A stretch of 64,000 nucleotides of DNA from Bin5 sp965221345 (GCA_965221345.1 CBDCSD010000001.1:1302001-1366000), one strand, 5' to 3'. Shown: positions 26,968 through 36,555, numbered from the stretch's first letter. The notes: a model not told the origin generated them from the letters alone. Made by a program: numbers and translations.

Positions 26968-27588
26968 GTGAGATTGGGCCGTCTTTGGTGGCGGCGGTGC
27001 CCAGTGCCGCGGCTTCTTGTGTGCATACTGGCGTTTCTCTGCGCGGCATGTAGCCGGCACGAATATGTGGGCACCGTGTTCGAAGAAGTCGAGCCGGCTG
27101 CCTCAATTCGCGGCCAAAACTATGACGGTTCGCCCTTCGAACTTGCCGATCTGATTGGGAACCCGGTTCTGATTTTTTTTGGCTATACTTTCTGTCCGGA
27201 CATCTGTCCGCTGACCATGATGGAACTGGTCGCGGCCCAACGCGTATTGGAGGAAGAAGCCCCCGCCTTGGCCGCCGAACTTAAGGTCGTCTTCGTCTCT
27301 TTAGATCCAAAGCGGGACAGTCTCGCCCGCTTGGAGCCTTATGTCCACGCCTTTAACCCCCGCTTCTACGGAGTGCGTGTTCTCGAAAATGAGTTGGATG
27401 CGCTCAAACCGGCCTACGGGCTTTACGCCGCCGCCCCCGAAGGCCAGAGCCTGGCGGACGAATACTATCTTCTTGATCACACGTCGGGCGTCTATCTCAT
27501 CGACCGGGAAGGGAACTGGCGGGCTCTGTTCAGCGCAGATGTGACCGCGGAGGCCCTGACCGCAGATCTGCAGGCTTTGCTGCGCTAA
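26968..27588 (+). CDS. SCO1/SenC-type copper chaperone lipoprotein
   Basis: About 206 residues from the GTG at 26968, chosen because a 25-residue lipoprotein signal (LLVCILAFLCAAC) follows at once; the frame is open back to 26845. The thioredoxin-like fold carries the copper-site CPDIC motif in FFGYTFCPDICPLTMM, and the third ligand His in LLDHTSGVYLID. It delivers copper to cytochrome oxidase subunit II or reduces its Cys. CtaG lies elsewhere in the window. Start is uncertain; no clear ribosome site was seen. Confidence 0.88.
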   Translation: MRLGRLWWRRCPVPRLLVCILAFLCAACSRHEYVGTVFEEVEPAASIRGQNYDGSPFELADLIGNPVLIFFGYTFCPDICPLTMMELVAAQRVLEEEAPALAAELKVVFVSLDPKRDSLARLEPYVHAFNPRFYGVRVLENELDALKPAYGLYAAAPEGQSLADEYYLLDHTSGVYLIDREGNWRALFSADVTAEALTADLQALLR

Positions 27589-27632
27589 CCGACCTCTCGT
27601 TTTGTCCCGATTCCGGGAAGAGCCTACCAACA

Positions 27633-28238
27633 ATGCGCACATTCATCGCGATAGAAATTCCCCCCGAAGTGAAACAGCAACTGCGAACCGAGCAGAATCG
27701 GTTGCGGGACCTCTCAGCGCTGCGCGACCTCCCGCCCGTACTCCGTTGGGCAGACCTCGACAACCTGCACCTTACCCTGCGGTTCCTGGGCGAGACGGAT
27801 GCAATCCAGCGCCGTCAGTTGCAAAATGGGCTGGCCGGAATTGCGGCAAGGCACGAGCCATTTTCGTTGGCGCCGTCCCGGCTCGGATGTTTTAGTTCGT
27901 GGAACAATCTGCGTGTGGTGTGGGTGGGAATCGGAGGTGATTCCGCAGCGCTTCAGGCAGTGCAATCAGAGGTCGAATCCCTGGCCCGGCAGGTGGGATT
28001 TCCTCTGGAGCGAAAGCGTTTTTCGCCTCACTTGACCCTCGCGCGCGCCGTCCGCAACGCGCCGCGCGCTGCCCTGCTTGCGGCATCCGAACGGCTGCGC
28101 CGGGCAGCGGCCGAAGAAACACACCAGTCCTGGATCGATTGGAGGGTAGGTGAACTGCATTTTATCCGCAGCGTTCTGGACCGGGGCGGCGCTCAATACT
28201 TCAATCTGGCAACCAGTTCGTTGACAGCGGACGCGTAA
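27633..28238 (+). CDS. thpR: RNA 2',3'-cyclic phosphodiesterase
   Basis: 201 residues. The 2H phosphoesterase family needs two H-x-T/S motifs; here they are NLHLTLRFLG (near residue 50) and FSPHLTLARA (near residue 134). It opens 2',3'-cyclic phosphates at RNA ends; older names call it 2'-5' RNA ligase. The protein begins MRTFIAIEIPPEV, typical of ThpR. It lies 44 bases after the SCO1 gene and converges on the Amt gene with five bases between them. Confidence 0.93.
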   Translation: MRTFIAIEIPPEVKQQLRTEQNRLRDLSALRDLPPVLRWADLDNLHLTLRFLGETDAIQRRQLQNGLAGIAARHEPFSLAPSRLGCFSSWNNLRVVWVGIGGDSAALQAVQSEVESLARQVGFPLERKRFSPHLTLARAVRNAPRAALLAASERLRRAAAEETHQSWIDWRVGELHFIRSVLDRGGAQYFNLATSSLTADA

Positions 28239-28243
28239 CCGTC

Positions 28244-29728
28244 TCACTGAAATCGGGGTTCTTCCGCAGGCACTTCTGCCGCTGACGGCGTGGCCAAGTC
28301 CGGCGAAAGCGGGACCTCCGCTCGCTCTGCTCTCGTGCCCTCAGACCAATTCCGCTGCCTGCTCCGGAGTGGTTCCTGCTGGGTCACATACTCCTCGTCT
28401 TGCACGGCCCTTCCAAAGCCATAGAAAAACAGGCCCAACGGCCCGCAGATGAGGCTTCCGCAAATGAGTCCCCATAGGCTCAGCCCTGCGATGCCAATGA
28501 CTTGTGCCTGGATCTGGCCGGGAAAGTCGGCCCGAAAGCCCGACGCGGCCAGCAAACCTGTAACACCTTGACCTGACACATCCAGATAACTGCCAGCTCC
28601 AATCTGCTGCCAACCTGCGCCCGCAGCGCCGTCGGCAAAGATCCCTACGCACAGCAGCCCGATGGCAGCCGGCAATCCTACCGTGGCGAATATGCCCGCA
28701 CCGTCGTCGAGGCGGAACACTCTGTGAAGCGCAAATGTCACAAACGGCACACTACCCCCGGCGATCAGACCGGTCAACAGCGCGCCAAGGTGCCCGGGAA
28801 ACGGCCCCGCAGCCAATCCGGCGATTACACCGGCTACCAGGCCTCGGGCGCTCATCCCCGGATCACTCGTCCCTGTCACGAACCAGGTATAGAGAAGAGG
28901 AACTGTCACGCCGCCGGTGGCGTAGAGCAGGCCGTTTACAGCGGTTCGCATGGCGGTGAACGCATTCGTTCCCGGCTGCTGAACAGGGCTTGCCCACACC
29001 CAAGCCAGTACCCCCGCCATGACGAGCAGGGCGCCAACCACCGCCAGCAATGGCAGGTGGACGGAAGGCAGTCCAGAGTCCACTTGCGGCGTCTGCCCGT
29101 TTCGGCGTGGTGGCCACACCAGTAATGCGGCCAGGGACGCGGAGGCCGATACGAGGAAAACAGTTCCGCCGCCACCGAAATCGATCACTCCGTGTCCCAG
29201 GCCGATATTGTGTCCCAACGCGGCCAGCCAACCGCCGCCCTGCACCCAATTGCCAGCCAACGGATAGACAAAGCCGCCGACAACCAGCGCGATAATCAGT
29301 GTCGCCAGCGCCGGTGCCCGTCCTCGTAACGCCAATACCGGCAACAACGCCGCCGACATGGACCACGGCACGTGCGCCAGAAAAAGGCCCATCGCAGTGG
29401 GCGTCGCCGCCGAGCCAGTGAGGAACCAACCCTCCAGGCCCACAGTTACCCAGCCGATTCCCCAACCTTCGGGAAGAGGACTCCACCCCCGCAAGAGGCC
29501 GGAAAGCTCCGGATGGTCTGCATATAGGAAACCGACGCTGCCGAACTGAAACGCAAAGCCAACGGCCCAGTACCCCAGCCCAGCCAAGCAGAAAGCGGCC
29601 AGCCCGCCCAGCGCGGCATCCCAAGCCCGATGGGCTCTCATGCCGGATGCGGCAACCAGGATCAGGCCGGCGGGCAGAAGGAAGGCTAGGCCGCTGGCGG
29701 TCAGTTGCCAAAGATATGAACTGTCCAT
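28244..29728 (-). CDS. Amt/Rh-family protein lacking both pore histidines
   Basis: 494 residues from MDSSYLWQLTASG, with about eleven membrane segments. The Amt layout is clear: a VIDFGGGGTV segment keeping the conserved Asp (183), a GLAAGPFPGHLG helix and RLDDGAGIFATVG. However the twin pore histidines of AmtB (168 and 318) align with Leu192/Phe191 and Val350, so both are lost. The C-terminal tail is long, charged and Pro-rich. No glnK neighbour is present. It may carry a different substrate, act as a sensor or be inactive. Confidence 0.8.
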   Translation of the reverse strand: MDSSYLWQLTASGLAFLLPAGLILVAASGMRAHRAWDAALGGLAAFCLAGLGYWAVGFAFQFGSVGFLYADHPELSGLLRGWSPLPEGWGIGWVTVGLEGWFLTGSAATPTAMGLFLAHVPWSMSAALLPVLALRGRAPALATLIIALVVGGFVYPLAGNWVQGGGWLAALGHNIGLGHGVIDFGGGGTVFLVSASASLAALLVWPPRRNGQTPQVDSGLPSVHLPLLAVVGALLVMAGVLAWVWASPVQQPGTNAFTAMRTAVNGLLYATGGVTVPLLYTWFVTGTSDPGMSARGLVAGVIAGLAAGPFPGHLGALLTGLIAGGSVPFVTFALHRVFRLDDGAGIFATVGLPAAIGLLCVGIFADGAAGAGWQQIGAGSYLDVSGQGVTGLLAASGFRADFPGQIQAQVIGIAGLSLWGLICGSLICGPLGLFFYGFGRAVQDEEYVTQQEPLRSRQRNWSEGTRAERAEVPLSPDLATPSAAEVPAEEPRFQ

Positions 29729-29921
29729 TACAGTGCGGTCCCTACGTCCGCCCCCATGAAGGGGCGACGCGTCGTTGTTGGCGCGCAAGACATGCCCGAC
29801 AATGTCGCTGTTTTGGTTCCGTTCGCACGGTTACCTCGGGCCACTCTTCATCTCTCAGTTTAGCATAGCAGACAACCAGGAGCGGAACAAAGCATCCGGT
29901 TAAGACGAACTACCCCGCGCG

Positions 29922-29950
29922 TTGGTCATGAATGAGCCAAGTGATACAAT
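29922..29950 (+). promoter_or_regulatory. Candidate promoter of mltG
   Basis: TTGGTC at 29922-29927, a 17-base spacer and TACAAT at 29945-29950, with an extended-minus-10 TGA before it. Transcription would begin near 29957. Confidence 0.45.
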
Positions 29951-29968
29951 TGGCACGTCGCCGGACAA

Positions 29969-30274
29969 ATGCAAAGCGGGGCCTTGCCGGCCCCATATTT
30001 TGGAAGCCCAAAAGTGGAAAAGGAAGCAACCGCTCGCCGATTCGATAAACAGGTTCAGAGAGAGCAAGTTTTCCTGAATCTGATTCGGGCCTCGTTCCTG
30101 TTACTGGTTCTCCTTGTGCTGTGGAACGTAACGAGCATAGCGCGGGCGCACTTGACCGAACAGTTTCTTGCCGTCGAGCAACAGTCGGACGCGCTCATCG
30201 ATCCAGATGAAGGCGAAGATGCACTAACACCGGAAAATATCGAGGCGTTCATACTGGCCTGGACTTGCGACTGA
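29969..30274 (+). pseudogene. mltG: mltG, N-terminal membrane anchor part (before frameshift)
   Basis: 101-codon frame with a cytoplasmic N-terminus and one transmembrane segment (LIRASFLLLVLLVLWNVTSI), then a linker ending FILAWTCD-stop. A GTG at 30014 with GGAAG seven bases upstream is the likelier start. The frame runs out just where the rest of MltG resumes in another frame. Restoring one base in GGCC near 30257-30259 (GGCCC) yields continuous AFILALDLRLREDQLSV, matching the normal layout of family members. The break is a mutation or a sequencing error. Confidence 0.75.
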
Positions 30275-31263
30275 GAGAAGATCAACTTTCGGTTCCTGCC
30301 AGCAACGATCCCCGGCCGCGGGCCTTCACGATCAATCCCGGTGAGCCGGCCCGCTATGTTGCCGCCCGTCTGGCCGTAGCCGGTTTCATACGCGATGCGG
30401 ACCTGTTCAACCTGTATCTGCGCGTGAAAAAATTGGACACAAATATCGAAGCCGGCCACTTCATGCTGGCAGAGTCGATGACCATACCGGAGATTGCAGT
30501 TGAACTGCGGCAGGCCCGTTTTGAAGAGGTTCCTGTGACGATTCCAGAAGGATTTCGGGCGGAAGAGATCGCTGAGCGACTGGCCGAGAATTTAGTAATC
30601 GACAGCGAGCGATTTCTGACGGCTGTACGCCAGCCCCAAAGCCTGAACCTGGTGGCCGACTACGATTTCTTGACGAATCTGCCTGCTGGCGCCTCATTGG
30701 AGGGCTATCTCTTCCCCGACACCTACCGTTTCCCCGTCAATGCCAGTGGGCCGGAAATCGTCCTTGCCTCCATGTTGAACAATTTTGAGAATCGGGTCGG
30801 CGCCGAGGGGCTGATCGGGGGAAACAGCGGCCTGAGCGGACATGACCTGATAACGCTGGCATCGATCGTGGAACGGGAGGCCGTCCAGGATGACGAACGG
30901 CCGCTGATAGCCAGCGTCTATCTCAATCGACTCAACCAAAGCTGTCCTGATGTTGGTGGCCGGTATTTGCAGGCCGACCCAACCGTCCAGTACGCTAAAG
31001 GCGCCACCGGAAACTGGTGGTGGAAGCCGCAGACAATCGACGAGTACGCACAGGTGGAAAGTCTCTACAATACCTATCTGCATCAAGGACTGCCGCCTGG
31101 TCCCATCGCCAGCCCAGGTCAGCGCGCCATCGAGGCGACCAGAAATCCGGGTCAGACGGCTTACTGTTTTTTCCTTGCTACAGGCGAAGATGGGCGCCAT
31201 GTCTTTGCTCAAACGTTCGCAGAGCACGAGCGGAATCGGTTGATCTACGGCTATCAGCCTTAA
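30265..31263 (+). CDS. mltG: Endolytic transglycosylase MltG, main domain (5' frame-shifted)
   Basis: 332 residues as an isolated ORF opening with TTG, with no ribosome site. MltG cleaves nascent peptidoglycan to set glycan length. A LysM-like segment (FTINPGEPARYVAARLAVAG) is followed by the YceG domain, with the catalytic Glu in ASIVEREAV and the LEGYLFPDTYRF, YNTYLHQGLPPGPI and ADPTVQYAKG blocks. The membrane anchor lies in the previous frame (29969-30274), so as written the product would lack its anchor. The catalytic domain itself is intact. Confidence 0.9.
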   Translation: MRLREDQLSVPASNDPRPRAFTINPGEPARYVAARLAVAGFIRDADLFNLYLRVKKLDTNIEAGHFMLAESMTIPEIAVELRQARFEEVPVTIPEGFRAEEIAERLAENLVIDSERFLTAVRQPQSLNLVADYDFLTNLPAGASLEGYLFPDTYRFPVNASGPEIVLASMLNNFENRVGAEGLIGGNSGLSGHDLITLASIVEREAVQDDERPLIASVYLNRLNQSCPDVGGRYLQADPTVQYAKGATGNWWWKPQTIDEYAQVESLYNTYLHQGLPPGPIASPGQRAIEATRNPGQTAYCFFLATGEDGRHVFAQTFAEHERNRLIYGYQP

Positions 31264-31295
31264 TCTGGCAGCCTGATGAAACCAAAAAAAACCTG

Positions 31296-32327
31296 ATGCC
31301 GCGCTTACGCCGCTACCGGGTGCTAAGTTCGGGCGAAAAATCTGTAGTTGTGGAAATTTTCGAGCCGCGCCAGGGCTGTGATACGATTGGAGGCGCCCCA
31401 TTAACACTATGCGCCGTCTTCTGTCTGGTCATCTCCCTAACTCTTTTAGCCTGCTCTTCCACGCGGCCAGTTGTGAAGATAGGATTGTTGGCTCCATTCG
31501 AAGGGCTGCACCGTGAGAGCGGATACGAGGCGTTGTCGGCCATGCGCGCTGCACTGGCAGACTATCCTCTGGTTGAGGTCGAGGCATTGCCGCTCGCGTT
31601 GGACACCTCAGCCGACCCGACGCAGGCTCGCCGCGCGGCCCTGAAGATGCTGCGTGATGATAGTGTGGTGGCTGTGGTCGGACCGATGCAGGCGCGCACG
31701 GTCTCTGCGGTGGCAGATGTCATAGCCGCTTCGGATCTGGACTGGTGGCTGCCCACAACGCCAGCCACAGATGAGAAGGCCCATGCACTGATCGTCGCGC
31801 TCATAGCGGAAATCGCGGGACAGAAGATTTCGCTTGCCGGACTGGACGCCGGTCTGCCGCAGCTGTCTGCAAAGGAGTGGTCCGCGCAAACAGGCAAGAC
31901 AGTGACTGTTTCAGACGATGAGGATGATGGCGCGGCAGCCGACGGAGTGCTCTGGCTGGGTGATGCTCAAGAGGGCGCGGAGTTTCTGGCCCGTTTGAGA
32001 TCGCATAACCGCACAGTTCCCTTCTGGACAACAAACGTTGCTGACGATTCGATCTTTCGATCACTGATGCTGGAACAGCTGGCCGGAGTTCCACCAGGTC
32101 CTGTCTTCTGGGCAGTCGCGCTGGACGAAAGCGCCTACCAATACAGGGAGTGGGTTGAAACGCATGAAAACGCCACGCCGACAGCTTTTGCCGTCTACCA
32201 TGCCACACGGTGGGCGTTAGCGCAGATTGCCGGACATAGCGTTGCAGCCAAAGAGCCAGCCTTGGCTGTTTTCGCGCTCGATCGCGAGGGAAGAAGCGAA
32301 TTGGCGGAAATCGTGCCTTTCCCCTAA
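31296..32327 (+). CDS. Periplasmic-binding-protein-like lipoprotein
   Basis: About 343 residues from the ATG at 31296; a GTG at 31350 would give a more usual signal length. A lipobox LLAC ends a hydrophobic stretch (FCLVISLTLLAC), followed by KIGLLAPFEGLHRESGYEAL, the opening of branched-chain-amino-acid-type (Peripla_BP_6) receptors. VVAVVGPMQARTV is the second family block. No ABC permease or ATPase genes are nearby, so it may be an orphan receptor or a sensor. The ligand is unknown. Confidence 0.68.
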   Translation: MPRLRRYRVLSSGEKSVVVEIFEPRQGCDTIGGAPLTLCAVFCLVISLTLLACSSTRPVVKIGLLAPFEGLHRESGYEALSAMRAALADYPLVEVEALPLALDTSADPTQARRAALKMLRDDSVVAVVGPMQARTVSAVADVIAASDLDWWLPTTPATDEKAHALIVALIAEIAGQKISLAGLDAGLPQLSAKEWSAQTGKTVTVSDDEDDGAAADGVLWLGDAQEGAEFLARLRSHNRTVPFWTTNVADDSIFRSLMLEQLAGVPPGPVFWAVALDESAYQYREWVETHENATPTAFAVYHATRWALAQIAGHSVAAKEPALAVFALDREGRSELAEIVPFP

Positions 32328-32392
32328 GACGCGTAAGGCCAGAACTGCATTCCGACTGTAAAGACCACACTGAGTCCACCCCAGAATTCAAA

Positions 32393-33601
32393 ATGCGTCT
32401 TCTCTTCATTTCCTGGGAGTACCCCCCCAATGTCGTCGGCGGGATAGGGAAACATGTTGCGGAGCTTGTGCCGGCATTCGTGGCCCTTGCCGACAAAGGC
32501 GGTACCCCGTTCCAATTGGATGTGTTGACGCCCCACAGCACCAATGCGCCTGATATTGAAGAGCTTTCGGAAGCAGTGACGGTCTACCGGGTGGAGACAC
32601 CCGCAGTCAATCCCCTGGACCTGTTTAACAGTGTCATCGACAACAACCGCTATCTGGTTACAAAGGCAAGGGAGTTGCACAACAGCAACCCCTATTCGCT
32701 GATACACGTCCACGAGTGGTTGACCGCTTCTGCTGGCATCGAACTGAAACATGCCTGGAAAATTCCTCTTATCGCCACCATTCATGCCACCGAGCGGGGT
32801 CGGCACCATTCACATGTGCCGAACGAAACCAGTCGTAAAATCAATCAGCTGGAGTGGCAGGTATGCTTCGAAGCCTGGCGGCTAATCGTCTGCAGTTCCT
32901 ACATGGCTGGCGAACTGGCTAGATTCTTCGACGTGCCTCTGGACAAAGTTACCCTGATTCCGAATGGCGTGGATGTCACTCCCTTTGAGTCATGCTCAGC
33001 CGAGCGTATGCGGGAACTGAAAACGAGATATGCGCCCGACGGGGAAAAACTGCTGTTCTATATCGGGCGCATCACGCCGGAGAAGGGGGTGCAGGTTCTG
33101 CTGCAGGCGCTCCCCTCGATACAAGAGAAATATCCCAATGTGCGTCTGCTGGTGGCAGGCAGGAACAGTGAGCAAATGCAGCCACTGGTGGATGAACTAG
33201 GAATCGGGGAGGCTGTCGAGCTGCTGGGGTTTATCGACAGCGAAACGCGAGAATGTCTGTATCGCAGCGTCGATGCGGCGATTTTTCCCAGCCTCTATGA
33301 ACCCTTCGGGATCGTTGCCCTCGAGGCAATGGCCGCCGGCTGTAACGTCATCGCCAGTGACGCCGGCGGGCTGGCTGAAGTTGTCGATCACCGGCGCACA
33401 GGTTTGACAGTGCGGGCGAACGACGCCCAGAGCATAGTGTGGGCAGTAGACCAGCTATTTTCGGATCCCGTCCAGGCGCAAGCGATGCGTGCTCGTGGCC
33501 TACAGGAAGTGATGCGGTCTTACAACTGGATTACAATAGCCGCTTCGACCGTGGATACTTACAGGGCAGTGGTGGCGCAGAGGCAGGACGTCAATTGGTG
33601 A
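32393..33601 (+). CDS. Glycosyltransferase family 4 (glycogen synthase-like)
   Basis: 402 residues with a GT-B fold. The opening FISWEYPPNVVGGIGKHV is the classic GT4/GT5 nucleotide-sugar loop. The IGRITPEKGVQVLLQA block and the SLYEPFGIVALEAMAAG C-terminal motif carry the retaining catalytic Glu pair. It transfers a sugar from a nucleotide sugar to a polysaccharide or glycolipid acceptor; the acceptor is unknown. The last 11 bases overlap the convergent thymidine phosphorylase gene. Confidence 0.92.
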   Translation: MRLLFISWEYPPNVVGGIGKHVAELVPAFVALADKGGTPFQLDVLTPHSTNAPDIEELSEAVTVYRVETPAVNPLDLFNSVIDNNRYLVTKARELHNSNPYSLIHVHEWLTASAGIELKHAWKIPLIATIHATERGRHHSHVPNETSRKINQLEWQVCFEAWRLIVCSSYMAGELARFFDVPLDKVTLIPNGVDVTPFESCSAERMRELKTRYAPDGEKLLFYIGRITPEKGVQVLLQALPSIQEKYPNVRLLVAGRNSEQMQPLVDELGIGEAVELLGFIDSETRECLYRSVDAAIFPSLYEPFGIVALEAMAAGCNVIASDAGGLAEVVDHRRTGLTVRANDAQSIVWAVDQLFSDPVQAQAMRARGLQEVMRSYNWITIAASTVDTYRAVVAQRQDVNW

Positions 33602-35021
33602 TACGTTCCAATACTATCGGCATTTCCGGCGCGCCCGGTACCGAAGCGCTCTCACTTCTGATTTTCTCTCCGTTGGTCCCCTCACCCTTTTTGTCAGTGG
33701 CGAAACTTGGCATATCACTGAAACTGTAAGCATCCAGAATGCGGCCAGCCGCGATGCGGGCAGCCGCCGCGTCTGCCGCGTGGATCGTACAAAGCGTATC
33801 GCCTGCGTGAACTTGCTCGCCTACTTTGCACGCCAAAACCACGCCGACACGGTGGTCGATGGCGTCTCCCTTCTGCTGTCGGCCGCCGCCCAGCTCCACA
33901 ACGGCAAGGCCGATAGCCCGCGCGTCCAATGCATCGATTAATCCCCCGCGCTTCGCCTGCAGTTCCAGCGTGACTGGCGCGGCGGCCAGGCGCTCTGAGC
34001 TGGTGACAACCGTCGCATCGCCTCCCTGGGCCGCTACGAATTCTACGAACTTGGAAAAAGCTGCGCCTGAGTTGATGGCCTCTTGCACCCTGCGCCTGGC
34101 CGTGTCACGCGCGGCCTCTTCTCCTACCGCCTCCTGTTCCTTATGAAGTTGTGGATCGCCCAACAACAACATTTCGGATGCCACGTCCTGAGTCAACTGC
34201 TGAAAATCGTGCGGCCCACTCCCAAGAAGCGTATCAATCGCCTCCCGCACCTCAAGAATATTGCCGACCGCCCGCCCCAGAGGCTGATCCATCGCCGTAA
34301 CCAACGCTGTCACCCGGCGGCCGGCGCCGCGGCCGATAGAGACCATCAACTGGGCCAGTTCTCTGGCCTGGGGTAGCGATTCCATAAAAGCGCCGCGTCC
34401 GCATTTTACGTCCAGGACGATGGCGGCGGCGCCCGCAGCCAACTTCTTGCTCATGATGCTGCCGGCAATGAGAGGCAAGCTGGGAACCGTGCCGGTGACA
34501 TCCCGTAACGCATAGAGCAACTGATCGGCGGGCGCCAGCGTGGCCGTCTGGGCAGCCACCACCAATCCCACCTCCGTGAGTTGGCGCCGGAAATGCTCAG
34601 CGCTCAAGCTGGCGCTCCAGCCGGGAATGCCTTCCAATTTGTCGATCGTACCCCCGGAAAAACTGAGCCCGCGACCGCTCATCTTGCCCACCGGCAACCC
34701 GCAGGCGGCTACAATCGGCCCGACAGTCAGTGTGGTTTTGTCGCCGACGCCGCCGCTGGAATGCTTGTCAACGATCAGCTTGTCTGTGCTGGTTAGTCCC
34801 CTCAGATCCAGCGTCTCTCCGCTGGCGGCCATGGCCAGAGTGAGCGCGGTCGACTCTGTCGGACTCATCCCCTGAAAGTAGACGGCCATCGCCCAAGCCG
34901 CGATCTGATAGTCGGGAACTGTCCCCTGAACCATTCCCTCCATCAGGAATCGCAACTCATCGGCCGTGTGCTCGCCACCGTCCCGCTTCTTGGTGATCAA
35001 ATCGACAACGATCATCTTCAT
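33591..35021 (-). CDS. Thymidine/pyrimidine-nucleoside phosphorylase
   Basis: 476 residues from MKMIVVDLITKKRDGGEHTA; the frame is open farther back to 35564 with no homology. It cleaves pyrimidine nucleosides with phosphate. The signature SGRGLSFSGGTIDKLE and the phosphate-binding KHSSGGVGDKTT motif are present, with the C-terminal domain (VGVVLACKVGEQVHAGDTL). It is about 40 residues longer than usual at the C-terminus, with a Ser/Glu-rich tail. It is divergent from trmFO and overlaps the GT4 gene by 11 bases. Confidence 0.93.
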   Translation of the reverse strand: MKMIVVDLITKKRDGGEHTADELRFLMEGMVQGTVPDYQIAAWAMAVYFQGMSPTESTALTLAMAASGETLDLRGLTSTDKLIVDKHSSGGVGDKTTLTVGPIVAACGLPVGKMSGRGLSFSGGTIDKLEGIPGWSASLSAEHFRRQLTEVGLVVAAQTATLAPADQLLYALRDVTGTVPSLPLIAGSIMSKKLAAGAAAIVLDVKCGRGAFMESLPQARELAQLMVSIGRGAGRRVTALVTAMDQPLGRAVGNILEVREAIDTLLGSGPHDFQQLTQDVASEMLLLGDPQLHKEQEAVGEEAARDTARRRVQEAINSGAAFSKFVEFVAAQGGDATVVTSSERLAAAPVTLELQAKRGGLIDALDARAIGLAVVELGGGRQQKGDAIDHRVGVVLACKVGEQVHAGDTLCTIHAADAAAARIAAGRILDAYSFSDMPSFATDKKGEGTNGEKIRSESASVPGAPEMPIVLERITN

Positions 35022-35190
35022 ATTCTTGGGCTCTGTACGCGTTGGTGGTAAACTGGCACAATCCTTCAGTGGCGCCCGTGACGCCGGTGGTTTGCCTGCG
35101 TCAACGGGAATGTGGCGCAGGGCAACTGTCCTCGGCCGCATCCAGCCTCTACATGGGGAACAGCGTCTAATTATCCTTCCAGAGCGAAAA

Positions 35191-36555
35191 ATGGGCAAGA
35201 CAGTCACAGTGGTAGGAGGGGGGTTGGCAGGTACGGAAGCAGCCTGGCAACTGGCGCAGCGGGGCTTTTCCGTCCGGCTATACGAGATGCGCCCTGTATG
35301 CCCCACCGCTGCCCATGTTACCGACCGGTTGGCAGAACTGGTCTGTTCAAATTCAATGGGTAGCACGCTGCCAGACCGTGCACTGGGCATTCTCAAGAAT
35401 GAGATGCTGAGTCTGGGCAGCTTTGTAATTCGTACGGCGTTCAAACACGCGTTGCCTGCCGGACAGGCGCTTGCTGTCGGCAGAGATGAGTTTGCAGGGG
35501 AAATCACAAGCCGCATCGCCTCGCACCCGCAGATTGAGCTGATCCGCCAGGAGGTGACGGCCATACCCGATGGGCCGACGATATTGGCAACCGGCCCCCT
35601 GACAAGCGAGGCGCTGACTCGCGCCGTCCAATCCCTGACCGGTCCTTATCTCTACTTTTACGACGCCTTGGCCCCGATCGTCACGTATGAGAGCATAGAC
35701 AGGTCGATCGCGTTTCGTCGCAACCGTTGGGACAAGGCCGGCAGTGAAGGTACTGATGACGGCGATTATCTGAACTGCCCGCTAAATCAGACCGAATACG
35801 AGGCGTTTGTCGACGCCCTGCTGGCCGCGCCCAAGCTCGAGCTTTCAGGCGCCGACAAAGAACTTGAGCGCTATTTTGAAGGATGTATGCCGATTGAGGC
35901 GCTGGCGCAGAGGGGCAGGGACGCCCTGGCATTTGGGCCGATGCGACCGGTTGGACTACGCGATCCCAGCACCGAGCAGCGCCCATTCGCCGTGGTTCAA
36001 CTCCGGCAGGACAATGTGGCCGGCACGCTATACAATCTTGTCGGTTTTCAGACCAATGTAAAATGGGGCGCGCAGGCGGATGTACTGCGGATGATTCCCG
36101 GTCTCCATGATGCGGAATTCGTGCGTCTGGGCCAGATGCACCGAAACACCTTTATCAACAGCCCGACCCTTCTGAAGCCGACACTTCAATTCAAAGGGTG
36201 GGACGAACTCTTTTTCGCCGGGCAAATTACCGGTACGGAGGGGTATGTTGGCAGCGCGCTGGGGGGTCTCCTTGCCGGGATCAATATGGCGCGCCTGCTG
36301 CGGGATGAGCCGCTCATCCAGTTGCCGCGAGCTTCAATGAGCGGCGCTCTGTTCCACTATATCACCCATGCCTCGCCTGACGACTTTCAACCAATGAAAG
36401 CCAACATGGGACTGCTGCCTCCGCTTCAGGAACAAGTACGCAACAAGCGTCAGCGCTACACCGCGTATGCTGAAAGGGCGAATCAAGAATTGGAAAACTG
36501 TCTTGAACTGATGGAGTTCAGTCCCATCTCCTCAACAGGTGAATCGTCTCACTAG
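35191..36555 (+). CDS. trmFO: tRNA (uracil-54-C5)-methyltransferase, folate-dependent
   Basis: 454 residues from MGKTVTVVGGGLAGTEAAW; the frame is open farther upstream into the thymidine phosphorylase gene, but homology starts here. It makes ribothymidine at tRNA position 54 using methylene-THF and FADH2. The FAD-binding GGGLAGTE motif, the CSNSMGS catalytic-Cys block (near residue 53), and DYLNCPLNQTEYEAF carrying the second Cys are all present. C-terminal segment MKANMGLLPPL is typical. No strong ribosome site was seen. Confidence 0.96.
   Translation: MGKTVTVVGGGLAGTEAAWQLAQRGFSVRLYEMRPVCPTAAHVTDRLAELVCSNSMGSTLPDRALGILKNEMLSLGSFVIRTAFKHALPAGQALAVGRDEFAGEITSRIASHPQIELIRQEVTAIPDGPTILATGPLTSEALTRAVQSLTGPYLYFYDALAPIVTYESIDRSIAFRRNRWDKAGSEGTDDGDYLNCPLNQTEYEAFVDALLAAPKLELSGADKELERYFEGCMPIEALAQRGRDALAFGPMRPVGLRDPSTEQRPFAVVQLRQDNVAGTLYNLVGFQTNVKWGAQADVLRMIPGLHDAEFVRLGQMHRNTFINSPTLLKPTLQFKGWDELFFAGQITGTEGYVGSALGGLLAGINMARLLRDEPLIQLPRASMSGALFHYITHASPDDFQPMKANMGLLPPLQEQVRNKRQRYTAYAERANQELENCLELMEFSPISSTGESSH

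Noticed and set aside
26549..27106. 185-codon minus-strand ORF between glyA and SCO1
   Set aside because: No domain, Arg-rich composition, and it overlaps the SCO1 signal peptide region; treated as noise.
35021..35564. Upstream extension of the thymidine phosphorylase frame
   Set aside because: 181 extra codons lie antisense to trmFO and have no homology; the real start is near 35021.
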